This document shows positions 23,201 through 35,200 of a stretch of DNA of 64,000 nucleotides, piece after piece. The notes below the pieces were generated by a model. That model saw only the letters and a list, made by a program, of their open reading frames with translations. It made no database searches and was not told the DNA's origin. Position 1 is the first letter of the stretch. Every line of letters begins with the position of its first letter. The DNA lies in assembly GCF_000003815.2 (NCBI RefSeq), contig NC_049979.1:35249400-35313399 (forward strand), in the 5' to 3' direction. This DNA comes from Branchiostoma floridae. Its lineage: Eukaryota > Chordata > Leptocardii > Amphioxiformes > Branchiostomatidae. A program made the translations under genes and the position numbers.

Positions 23201-26200
23201 TAACTAAATTGGGACCTTCCAATGACCTTTGGCCAAGAAATTTAAACGTTAGACGATGGCGTTACATGTGAGGTGAATGAGTAATGGACCATGTTTACGG
23301 CTCGAGCTGCGGTAGATATCTATGTATATAACGTTACCACAGTTGTTTTGACAAGTTACTAACGTGATTGAAGACGTTTTAGACAGGTTAATTTCGTTAT
23401 AATTGTAAACAGCAGCTCATGCCGCCTTGAGTCGTGTCGCTAGAGTCGGCGGCTTCAGCACTCGGTTTCCAGTGCGGAATATTTGTCAGCACTGGATTTC
23501 CAGAGCTGAAACGTCCTCAGCACTGGATTTCCAGTGCTGAAACGTTCTCAGCACTGGATTTCCAGTGCTGAAACGTCCTCAGCACTGGATTTCCAGTGCT
23601 GACAGGAGGACATTCAGTGCTGAAGCTGCCTCAGCACTGGATTTCCAGTGCCGACGGCGGCTCAGCACTGGACTTCCAGTGCTGACGACCACTTCAGCAC
23701 TGGTGTTCCAGTGCTGACAGAGGAGACCGTTACTTTTGTATATTTGCCTTGCAACTGCGTGGTGTCTACGTGCCAAAACGTGGGAAATCGCACAGAGATT
23801 GTACGTTGTAAGCACGTACAACTCACTTACCACTTGCGCAACGAACGATGTACGCGACCGGCTCACGGCCAGGCGTGGCGTGCAGACCACATAGCTTACA
23901 CCTTAGCTTGCGCAACCGTGCGAGAGACGTGCGTTGAGACGTACTCCCTCCCTGCTCTTACCAGTCCTTCGCCACGTTTTCGGAAAAACGTGGCGGACGT
24001 GACCTCCAAAAAACGTACGGACAAAAAGCACGTACGGCGGGTTGTGCCCCTAGCTTAAACGGGCTGCTAACTTCAGCTCGGTCTTGCTGATGGGGCCCTG
24101 TGGACGGTTATAATTGTTACTTAATTCGAGGTAAGATATGGTCAGTGAGATGAGATCGGCCCTGTTGTGTTTTATAAGGTCACCTAATAGCGTTTGACGG
24201 TTCATTGCTTATGAGATCCTATACTGGTCTTCCCATAACTGTTGGTAGGCATAATTTGACAAGATGTTAATGTTTTGAAGGCATAATAGACAAGTAAGAC
24301 ACGTCCTAGTCACAAAGAGGTTTGATTAGAGGATGTAGTGCTAAAAGATGACAAAACAGGACAGCCCACGATACAGAGCTAGTGATGTCCATTTTTTGAC
24401 GAGCATTAAAGTTGGGTATCACCGTCCTACACATGGTTTAGCGGTTTCTGTGTTTGTTCAGGCCTAGTTGACAGATCAGAATACATGCGTTACTGATAAC
24501 AAGAGCCACCCGTGAGAGAGGGCCACGAGGAAATAAGTACCACATGATCGCCTCCCCCTTCCACGGAGATGTAAACAAACCGCCACTGATTACTAGAACA
24601 GAACCACTCACACTCACAGAACAGAGCAGAACCATCGCGACGATAATCACGCTCATGCAAATGCATGACATGTCTCTTTCTCCCTACATAACTTTAAACT
24701 AAGATGCCCCATCTCATGTTTTCCCTGTAGCGCCCAGCGTCCGTTAAGGGCCCCGGCCACCCAACTCACCAAGCGGCAAGCTTATACAAATCATCACATT
24801 CATCACACAATACGGCTAAGTAAAAGGAAGGCATACATGACATCTATACACCAGATATTTCTAAATACAATCCAAATCATATGAGTGACCAACTTACCTC
24901 CCCTTTTGTCAGTTGTTTTGTAACAAAAGATAATGTGCTGCATAGTTATTCTGCCATAGACGCACGGCAAAAGCCACCACGTAGGTCACATGGGAGGGCA
25001 CCCCGTGGCTGGCATGGGCCCGACGAACACGTGTCCCGGCGGAAGAGGCGGTACCCTCCAGATTGACGTAAACCCGACCTCACTACCCTTCCGGGACACC
25101 AAATGAAATCGTTCATCGCTGGGTCACTGCACCAAAACGTGGACGTATGGGAAAAACTAGCAAAATTCTTGGGACAAGGGCCTGGAAGTCCTTGTTTGGA
25201 TAAAGAATAAAGTTCAGGATAAGAAATTCTTCGCCCCGCGTTTGAGGGTCGGAACAGGTCATCGACCCGAATTGCCACCGAAGTGACAAGTACACCGAGG
25301 AGCACGGAACAAAACTAAGTCGGTATGAACAGTGGCTTCTGCATCATAATCACGTCCTACTCTCGCGGAGAGTATTCCAAAGTTGGAAGTCCCCGATGAA
25401 GGAGTGTCCGTTTGCGTTTTAATCACAGCTGGCACGTTTAAAGATCCACGAAACGCCAAATCTTTGACCCGTATTTCAACGGAACCGAGAAGTTTTTACC
25501 CGCAAGCACCAAACTACCGTAACTTGGTTGTATCTCCCTGTATGTCACAGAAGGTCGTTCAGCTCTTGATCTTTAAGCAGATGTTATAGAATGGCTTATT
25601 CATACACCTATAGATGTCAACATTGCGGCGTTAGCCAGATACCTTGCTTCCTTGGAACCGATGACATAAAATGGATTACCCGAAACCCAACACTTATCTG
25701 GCCTGGCGCAGATTATTGCACAATATCAATGTAACATGTAGCATGCTTGAAATAAACTTTCTAATTTCAACTTTGTTAATTGTTTTGATATTTCTCTATG
25801 GTAATATTTAACTTGTGCGAGGTTATATGCATCTTACAAACGAGACGTTTAAATTATGCCGTAATTGCGCGCGCGTTCAGCTAAGGTTGTCGTTTGTCTA
25901 AAGTACAAATCTGCGGTGGAATTTTGCGGTCCCCCTGTAATTAGAATCTATAACATTGCAAATTACGCTAATTGGGTAACGTTATATTTCATTGCTGCAT
26001 ATGATCTGAGCATTTCCACACCGCCATGGACCATGTTACGAAGCGACATCCTTCCTGTTGGCCATGATCACCTTGGCGTACAGCCATGTGTACCTTTGGT
26101 CCGCTCAGAGAAGTCGCTATGGACGTAACAGTACAACATAAAAGCTCATATGATAATGGGGTTCACTCACACGCACAGACATAAGATTGTAGGGACTAAT

Positions 26201-29200
26201 ATGTTTTGCATTCCTTTTATGCGCGTATCTATATCGATGTACTTAAGGTGTACAGAAAAAGCACATACCTCAATGTTGCAGTTGTTTCCAATATCTTGGT
26301 ATTTGTTGTCATCGGCAAATTACAGACGGTTTCACATGAACATTGTGATAGATTACAACAGACCGCATCTATGTATTTGATTCTACACAGGTGACAATAT
26401 ATTCACTTTAATAATACAGACCTTGCTACCAATCCATATACAACACCATCTAAACCACACCATTAACAACATCATACTAGACAGCACATCAAGGACAACG
26501 TGACGCGACACTACGACACTAGCACATACAGCCCGGAACATGACCATGACTTATCAAGCATACAATTCCTCAATCATCTCTATCAAGATACCACATACAT
26601 GTATAACAAAGACAAACGATATTACCGTCGCCATGGCAATGCTTTTTGATTGCCACGCTTTTTTGCATATATTATGTCTTTAACCTTTGTGCTTCTTTAT
26701 GCTATCAGATGAGCAAGCTGCATCTGAAGCTTTTGACCAGTGGATCCATGAGGGGGACCAGGTACAGCTTCAAGATGTTGAGATACAGACATTGCGTGCC
26801 ATGCATGATAGATCTAAATCAGATCTGGAAAAGGTAAAGTAACCATCCCTTATATTTGTACCTAGTGGTGGGTACTGGTACGGTGTACTGGCACACAACC
26901 GGTTGTTATTGTTGGACATTTCTGGACCTGAAAAAATCAATGAACCGCATATTGGACAGATTAGAAAATGAACAGCATATACCAGCACTATGACGGCAGG
27001 TGTTCACATGTTTTGGGGCTTATTGGTCCTAGAGCAAATTAGAGGAGAGTTGATAGTCATTACATCCATGAAAAATGGAGGTATAGTCTTTAGTGTGTCT
27101 GTGTGTCTGTCTGTGTTTTCCAATATTTGTGGTCAAACAAGTCAAGAACCTCTGAATGTGCATATATTACAATGATATTTGGTACTAGTATGTGGGTAAG
27201 GGTTGGGAAGAGGAAGGTCAACGTCGATTTGGGGCTCCCTGGTGTGTGACCTTGATACTGCAGCTGCAGAACTTTGGAATGATTAATTTCCATGATAATT
27301 AGTATCCAGGTATCTTTGGCAGAGATGTACATAATGAAGTACATGTGATGCAAATTTAGACTTAATTTGCATACTAATGAGGAAAATCTATATGTTGAGT
27401 GCTTTCAATTATAGGACTCAAATACATGCAACATATAATTACATGTAGTATGTGACAGTTGGATGATTTGCAGACACCAATTATGTAAATAAGTCTCTAA
27501 TTTGCATAATTAATGTGAAAGTGTCCTAATTCTTCCAAGTAATATGTAGTAGTAAATGATTGAATCGTAACATTGTTACCTGTGTGAGTTAGTTAAAGGC
27601 TTACATAACCAAGCATCAATATGCAGAAATCTGATGTGAAAGTCATTTGCATAATCAGAATATTTCATTTAGGTATGAGGTGTCCAAACTCTTGTTTTTA
27701 TCAAGTTAATTTGTTTCTACAGTCTAACTGAACAGAGACAGTTGGCATTGTTTATGTGAATACAATGTATCTCTTTTGTAGTGAGGTGGACCATTGTTTT
27801 GAGCACTGCCCATTGACGAATAATTCAGTCCGAATTCAGGACCGGACCTGGACCTAATCCTCTGGACCTGGACCATGCCTGTACCTGAATTTTCTGTACC
27901 AGTACCCACCCCAATTTGTACCCCTGGGCAGAAATTAATTAAACACACTCTGTACATATGAGTTGGTGATATTGACTGATAATTTGCTTCAAACAAAATG
28001 ACCCAAAAACATACTGGAAATGCTGTTGCACTTGAAGAATGAATGTCTGTTTTGAGATTTTAACGACACTATGATTGGGTCAGCCTCAATACCGGAAACC
28101 ACAGGAAAACACAGGAAACCACAGGAAACCACATGAAGGAGTGTATAATCTACTGAAATACAGTGTGTTATGATGTGTTTACATGGCAGGTTGCTATAAT
28201 TTTTGCCAAAGAATAATCTACAAATGGCCCTGGAATGAAGAAATCGTCAGAAAATGCCCGAGTACATGTTTGTTTAGCGGGTTCTGATAACTTTCACAAC
28301 AAGACAGCTGATATCTACCGAACTTCAGTGCAAAAAGCTGTTATATATTGGCATAAATATTAAATATACATGTATATAAATCTACTTGGATTGTGATAAA
28401 TTCCTGTATTTCTTCAAAGCTTGCTTCTTTCATCCGTTAACGTTACATATATTTGCACAAGCAGCACGTCCAGTCCACCAACGATTACCAATAAAGCGGT
28501 GTCCTACGTACTTTCGAGTGTAATATTCATTCCACAGACACACATTTCCCAAAGTCGTTTCTCACTAGATGCGTCAATTATACCTAGTATATTGAAGAAA
28601 TAAAACTATATTTTCTGCTCAATTCTCCGCGTAGTGTGTACGTTGGGTCAACAATGGCAAAATTTCCTACCCAAGCTATAACGTGATGCTCTAGCGGTTT
28701 GCCTGCCCCGACCCGGGACATACAATTTTCTGAGTGCCGAGTTGTATTGTTGAGGGGAGAGTGCTGATTTGTGATATGATCGGGGTCAAGTTCTAATATG
28801 CCGTGTCTGCATTTTTCCGCGTAAGAACCTAGTCCCAATATGCTGGAAATCGCGAATAAACGCTAGTCGTGGAAGGCCGCAAAAGCCCAAAAGAAGCTCC
28901 TTGCTGAAACCAAGGAGGTTAAATTCATTCTGGAAACTGAATTTGTTATATTTTTGGCTGCTATCTAAATTCTTCCTGTCTTCTCAGGCAACAGACATTT
29001 TTTTTGGTTAGGAATTGGACCACCCATGGCTTAAATAATTTCTTACAAAGATATCAACCAATACAAATGTTGTGGTTTACCTTTTGTAAAACATTTTATG
29101 TTGTGGGAAAATGAAGAAGGCCATGGTGCTGCTTGTAATTTGCTCTATATCAAGTTGTAAATGGCAACAGCATTTGGCACATTTCAGTGAGAATGACTCA

Positions 29201-32200
29201 ACAGTGATGCCCGGTGACGATTATCAAGGTAGATGATAATAGACAAGAGCACAAAATTAGCCATGTTACTACTCTGTCTGATCACAATGATTTTGATAAG
29301 CTTTCATGTAAATTGTACATTGCAGTTCGCACTGGGCAGCCATGGTGGTGGTTCGGGTGGCGGAGGAATAGAGGCAGACGACATAAGTCAAGTAAGTCAA
29401 GTACACAATAGCTTGTACTGGTGGCTCAGCATATTTGTGACCCATAATTTATAGGTCAGATTCTTTGGACCCAATGGTTGGACTGGAATTCTGATCAGCA
29501 CATCATGATCACAGGCTGTAGTTGCAAAATATTATATTTTTACAGTGTTGATAAGAGGGTGTGTGGGCGCAGTGGCCAAAATGCTGGTATAACCAGCCCC
29601 GAATTTCCACTGTTGGCCAATTTGTTTTTGTTTGTAAAATGTACAGTCTGAGTGTGTCACATTAGAATCATGCTTGATACTTGAAACAAATTATTTCAAA
29701 TACCCTTCGTGTACAGTGGCTGACATGTCTCAATTGCAACACACATCCGAATAGAATTAAATCTGTATTATGTTGTTTACCCAGGCAGTAGGAGAGGTTG
29801 GTATAGCCACCAGGATTGACAGTAATGAGGATAAAGTGCATGTCTTCTTCCCAAGCATCAACAAAGGGTAAGTCATTTTGTGTGTACAATTATGGTTTGT
29901 TGTTATTAATTGCACATCCTTGTATCATGCTAAGTTTTGTAAGGTTAGAGCCACATTTGGCAGCAACTAAGTTTTAATTTAGCAATAACTTTATTACCCA
30001 AATTGTTGTCATAATCAGTTCAGATATGATTTGCGTCAATAGTTGTCCACAATTTACGGCACCCTTTATACTATTCCGAGTGCCACACCTGGCCCGCGCG
30101 CCAAAGCCAGGTGGAATCTTTTTGTTCCACTGACCCCAGGTGAAAGCATAGTTTATGCTAATGAAGATAGGGGGCTTGGGTATAATAAAATATAAGGTCC
30201 AGAATAGAGAAATACGTCTTTCTTACTGGGGAGGAGCCGGGAGGGAGGCATATGTATCAGCATGTCGCAAGTACCCCAACAACCACGGGCGGGAGGCATA
30301 CGGGCGGCAGCGGCGGCTGTCGCGGCGGCTCCACAGCAACCGAACCTGCAGGCACCACCGGCAGCGCCCCCGCCAGCCCAGGGAGGGCCTCCGGTAGCAG
30401 CAGCGGTGCAGGGCGGTCAGCAACAAGCGGCGGCGGCGGTGGCAGCGCCTCCTGGTCCGCAGGCAGGGCCGCAAGCGGCGGGAGCAGTACCCCCAGCGCC
30501 GCAGGGACCACAAGCGGCCATAGCAGCGCCACAGGGACCACAAGCGGCCATAGCAGCGCCACAGGGACCACAAGCCGCCGCAGCCGCCATACCAGCTCCT
30601 GGCGCGGTTCCGGGCGGACAGATTCCGCAGGCAGTGGCTGCACATATGCCGGCGCCGCAAGCTCAGGGTACAGCGGGAAATGCGCCTCAGGAGGTAAAAT
30701 CAGCGTTTGTGTTACGATTTAGCGGTTTAATTTTGTTTACGACTCATTAGATTGTAGTCGTTTTTTGTTAAGATTGAGATATTTGGTTTGCTTGTTTGTG
30801 AAAGTAGTGAAGAGTTTTGTTTGTAAAATTTTCTTGTCGCCGCCATTTTCTTTGTGTTGTCGTTGGTGTTGGGAAATTTTAGTGTGTCATTTGGGGAAAT
30901 TTTGCATGTTTTTAGAAGTACTGCTATTTGTACAGGTATAGAAGATAGTGAAAGTGGGATTTTTTAGTCTTATTGTGTGTGGTTAGTCATTATGTAGTAT
31001 TTGGTCTGCGTTAGCGGTAGTTAATCTGTTGGCATTTGCATATTAATGCAGGAAGAGATTGGTGTTTGTATGATGTTTTTATTAGACTAAGTTGTATTTT
31101 AAAGGGGAACATTGCAAGGTTTTACGAGAATAATTTAGGCGCTGGTCTGTGCAACGCTGGTCTGTGCAACGCTGGTCTGTGCAACGCTGGTCTGTGCAAC
31201 GCTGGTCTGTGTGACAAAATGGTCTGTGTGACAAAATGGTCTGTGTGACAAAATGGTCTGTGTGACAAAATGGTCTGTGTGACAAAATGGTCTGTGTGAC
31301 AAAATGGTCTGTGTGACAAAATGGTCTGTGTGACAAAATGGTCTGTGTGACAAAATGGTCTGTGTGACAAAATGGTCTGTGTGACAAAATGGTCTGTGTG
31401 ACAAAATGGTCTGTGTGACAAAATGGTCTGTGTGACAAAATGGTCTGTGTGACAAAATGGTCTGTGTGACAAAATGGTCTGTGTGACAAAATGGTCTGTG
31501 TGACAAAATGGTCTGTGTGACAAAATGGTCTGTGTGACAAAATGGTCTGTGTGACAAAATGGTCTGTGTGACAATGGTCAGTGTGACGCTGGTCTGTGAC
31601 AATGTTCGTGTGATGAAGTTCGGACGACATTGCTTGGCCTGTGGGGCAGTGAATTTGTGTAATAGTGTGGAGTATTTATATGGTGTTTGTTTGCTGCCAT
31701 TTTCTGCTACAGGAGTTATGGCAGTTAGTGAGGATACAAACAACTGTAGATGGAATATCAAGGGGGAGAAGAAGTGTCGACTCTATCTTACAAGATTTGA
31801 GAAGGATTGCTGCAAGGCCTGACGATCTGTTTGAAGCATCTACGACACTACAACTGGTAGACGATCTCATAGAGGCGGCGACAAGAGAGAAACACAAGAA
31901 ATTGGAGGAGTTCCAAGCCTCGGCAGAGGAACTGAGGGAACACAGGAACAGTAGTAGGTTAAAGAGAGCTGTGAAAGAGGTGTTCTCTTCAGAAGTAGTG
32001 CGTAAAGTCAATAAAAGATTGGCCCCAATTTTTGGCGATGATTCCAATTCTGACACCCAACCTAGCATTTCGGTGATACAGGCAGCACCAGTGCAAGCTT
32101 GGCCAGTACCAGTACAGAATGCACAGTTCCCAGGGCAGAACTTCCAGTTTCCAGTACACACACAGTTTCCGGCACAGAACTTTTCCATGCAGAACCCACA

Positions 32201-35200
32201 GTTCCCGTTCCAAAATACACAGTTTCCTCTGGCTATGCATAACACACTTTTTCCCATGCAAAACACACAATACCCCATGCAAAACACACAACTCCCCATG
32301 CAGAATACCCAGTTTCCCATGCAAAGCACTATGTTTCCGATGCAGTACCCACAAGTTATGCAGCAACCTCAGGGTTTGGTCTTGCCTCAGCCACAAGTTA
32401 TGTCTGTACATAAAAGTTCTGGGAGAAGTGGTAATAACAGGAGGTGTTACGAATGTGGTAGTTACAACCACTTGGTGGCTATGTGCCCACGGCTCAAGTG
32501 ATACGGTCAGTATCAGAGAGGCTCAAAATAGAAGCCAGTAGGAAAGTGATGTATTGAAGAGTGTTAGAAGGATCTTGAACAATGTAATGAAGAATTTGTT
32601 TGCTCTGCCTCATGATAATTCACGCCCAAGTTGTTATTGATTTAGAGTTACAGAAAGATGATCTTTGGACATTGTATGAAGTTTTCTCATGATATTAGAG
32701 CCGCATGTATAGGTGTTGGTAAAGATGAGTCGATGATTATCTTTTGAAGATTATTAATGATGGTAGAGCTGAGTTTGTAGAAAGATGATTGTATGAGCCT
32801 TATTTAAAAGTTTTGTTAATGATCCTTTAGAGCCGAGTTTACGTGATTGGTAGAAAGATGATTTTGTGAGCGTTATGTGAAGATGTTAATGGCGCTTAGA
32901 CCTGAGTTGACATGTGGTAAAGATGATTTTGTGCTTTATATGAAGATTGATGTTAAAGTGGCGTTTATATGTGGTCGAATATAGAGAGTATTTATAAGCC
33001 TTACATGAAGATATTTGTTAATGATGTCTATGATATATTTGTGATGGTAGTAACATATCTATTTTTGGTAAGATGTTGTTGAGATATGTTCAGTGAAATA
33101 GTTGATTTTTGGTGTGACCCGGAACGGACATGGTATGAGCGTCAATCTGGTTTCAAATGTTTCTACAAGAGTTGTTAAAGCCTGTAGAACAAGTGCAGTG
33201 GCTTTGTATCAGATCAAGTGTTGTTGAAATTTGGTCCAGTTTGAAAAGTTGTATATATTAAAGTTGGAGTATTTTTTCATATACAAAGTATGTGGTGTTT
33301 TCTTTAGAATTTTTAGAAATTACTCTAGTTTGGCTTAACACCGTGGTAAACACCAGGGGTCTCCTAGTACCCTCATCCCCACCTTTGTGGGTTGGTGTTT
33401 TCCCAGGGTTAAAAAAAAAAAAAATGTTTTTTACTCTGAAATTGATAGTTATCGTTACTCATTGTTTCAGCTCGAAGAAAATATGAGTTTCTTGTTCCTG
33501 AGTGGGAGTTAGAGACTCCCTTTGATCCGGAAAGAGCAGCGCAGTCTAAACAGACAGCACATTCTTGGGTGAACTGGGAAGGAAAACCCTGGGATGACAC
33601 CAACCCACCAGCTTTACATGAAATTGTCGAGGGTGCTGAAGTCGAATAGCCCGGCCCAGAATATGGTAGAAGTGTTAAGTGGAGAGGCAAGTAAGGAAAG
33701 GGGGTTTCAGAATCTTGTGCAACTGTATAAGAATTTAAACAATCTGACGGGTTTTGTGCCCCTGTTTAAGGAGAATGAGTAGATTGGTTTTCTGTGTAAA
33801 ATGTTTGTAATAAAAGAACAGGCAAGGTGATGTGTTGGTATTTGTTATGTGACTAATAGTATAAGGAAAGGGTGTTAAGGAATGGGAAGTTTAGGATTGG
33901 GGAAAAAGGGGGGATGAGTGGGAAGAAGACTGGGGAGAGTGTGGTATCAAAGGCCGATGAAGGGGCAGGTGTGGATGAGGGGTTTTATATTTTCCGCATA
34001 CCTTTCAACTTATCCCCACTCTGAGCTTGGGCGAGAGGGGCGGGTGTGGCACTCGGAATATTTTACTATTCCGAGTGCCACACCTGGCCCGCGCGCCAAA
34101 GCCAGGTGGAATCTTTTTGTTCCACTGACCCCAGGTGAAAGCATAGTTTATGCTAATGAAGATAGGGGGCTTGGGTATAAATATAAGGTCCAGAATAGAG
34201 AAATACGTCTTTCTTACTGGGGAGGAGACAGGGGAGGGGAGGCAATGTGGATCAGGAGGTTACAAGGGCATAAAACTTAAAATGAGAGAAGGATGTTAGT
34301 CATTAATGTTGTAGTTGTTGTTTTTTTTTTTTTAATATTTATTTTTGGTACCCTCCCACCCCCCCCTCTAGGTTTGTTTCTTGTTGTCGGTTCAAGCCTC
34401 TCACGCCCAGCTTCAGGATGAGGGTTTCATATTTTCCGCATACCTTTCAACTTATCCCCACTCTGAGCTTGGGCGAGAGGGGCGGGTGTGGCACTCGGAA
34501 TATTTTACTATTTAGCCTTGCAAGTCTGAATCAGGTAAGTCGCATTCCACAGACATTTGATCACGTCCAACAGCAAACCTGTTCGAACTACATTCTGCAC
34601 CCCCTCCCCAGCGCCAGCACTTTATATCTCCAGATATGGTGGGGCTTGTCATAGAATGGATTACGCTATTCTTCCGTTACCCGTCTTAGAGTTGTGTACC
34701 TGTTAGTATTTGAGCTACCCCTTAATTTCTGCGCCCCTGAAGATGAAGTACCTGCGTGTCTCAGGACACAAACTCGCTGATTCTAGCGTCATGTCTGCCA
34801 TAGGATTCACGAAATATTCCATCAAAACTACTTTGGTGTGGAGAATACCTACATGTAAAGTTTCATATGAACACGTGACCCATGACTGTGGGCCAAATGC
34901 AAACTAAGCCGTCTTCGAGCCACATCTGCATTCATACTAAGATGCGATTCACGTGAGCCACATAGATACTACCTATGGGAGGTGGTTTGCAAATTTAGCT
35001 GACTTCAGTGAGACTTCAAGTGTTCAGATGGAGCCACATTAATCCTGCTTTGGTGGTTTTGGCTCATAATCCATTTGGCATTAGGCTTAGTATGAATGAG
35101 GCCCAACAAAGAGTCTTGTAACATGTTCTCATGCAAAAAAGTGTAATCACTGAAAAGTACAATAGCTGTCACATCATGCAGGATACTGGTTGAATGAACT

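Larger units (their letters stand above)
22351..24054. mobile_element. 1.7 kb inverted-repeat transposon with internal palindrome arrays
   Basis: Termini GCTAAGGGCACAACCCGCCG on the left, and on the right the inverse with one change, extending ~28 bp through tacgtgc. Flanked by TTAAA on both sides (22346-22350 and 24055-24059). A second related terminus (gctaagggcacaacccaccg) lies at 22418, suggesting a nested or duplicated end. The block tatacaaaagtaacggg occurs at 22453 and 22841, and inverted near 23727. No transposase, so non-autonomous. Confidence 0.82.
30070..34511 (+). mobile_element. Ngaro/DIRS-like retroelement with split direct repeats, Gag only
   Basis: Architecture A1-body-B1-A2-B2. 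A repeats: 30070-30250 and 34065-34246, both starting actattccgagtgccacacc, nearly identical apart from a 5 bp indel. B repeats: 33974-34064 and 34416-34511, sharing ttttccgcatacctttcaac and ending gtgtggcactcggaatattt. The B1/A2 junction is a palindrome (ggtgtggcactcggaat / attccgagtgccacacc). Split direct repeats without a target duplication are known from Ngaro/PAT-type tyrosine-recombinase retrotransposons. The body encodes a spliced Gag with zinc knuckle but no reverse transcriptase, RNase H or recombinase, so this copy is non-autonomous. Lies in the intron between exons 7 and 8. Confidence 0.8.

Noticed and set aside
22470-23720. CRISPR-like array (regular palindromic repeats with spacers)
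   Set aside because: Spacers are only about 8-12 bp, the repeat itself is a complete palindrome with variable loop, there are no cas genes, and the array lies within a eukaryotic TIR transposon.
30223-30660. Minus-strand ORFs of 128-145 codons opposite the Gag exon
   Set aside because: GC-rich low-complexity shadow of the Ala/Pro/Gln-rich Gag exon, which has an ATG, TATA-like box and splice donor on the + strand.
31082-31761. Minus-strand ORFs of 150-208 codons rich in HTDHFVTQTILSHRPFC
   Set aside because: Pure translation of the 17 bp minisatellite; open in all three minus frames because the unit lacks stops there.
30070-34246. A pair of ordinary LTRs from a retrovirus-like element
   Set aside because: The A repeats alone look like LTRs, but a second repeat pair (B) is interleaved in B1-A2-B2 order, the ends lack TG...CA, and no target-site duplication was seen.
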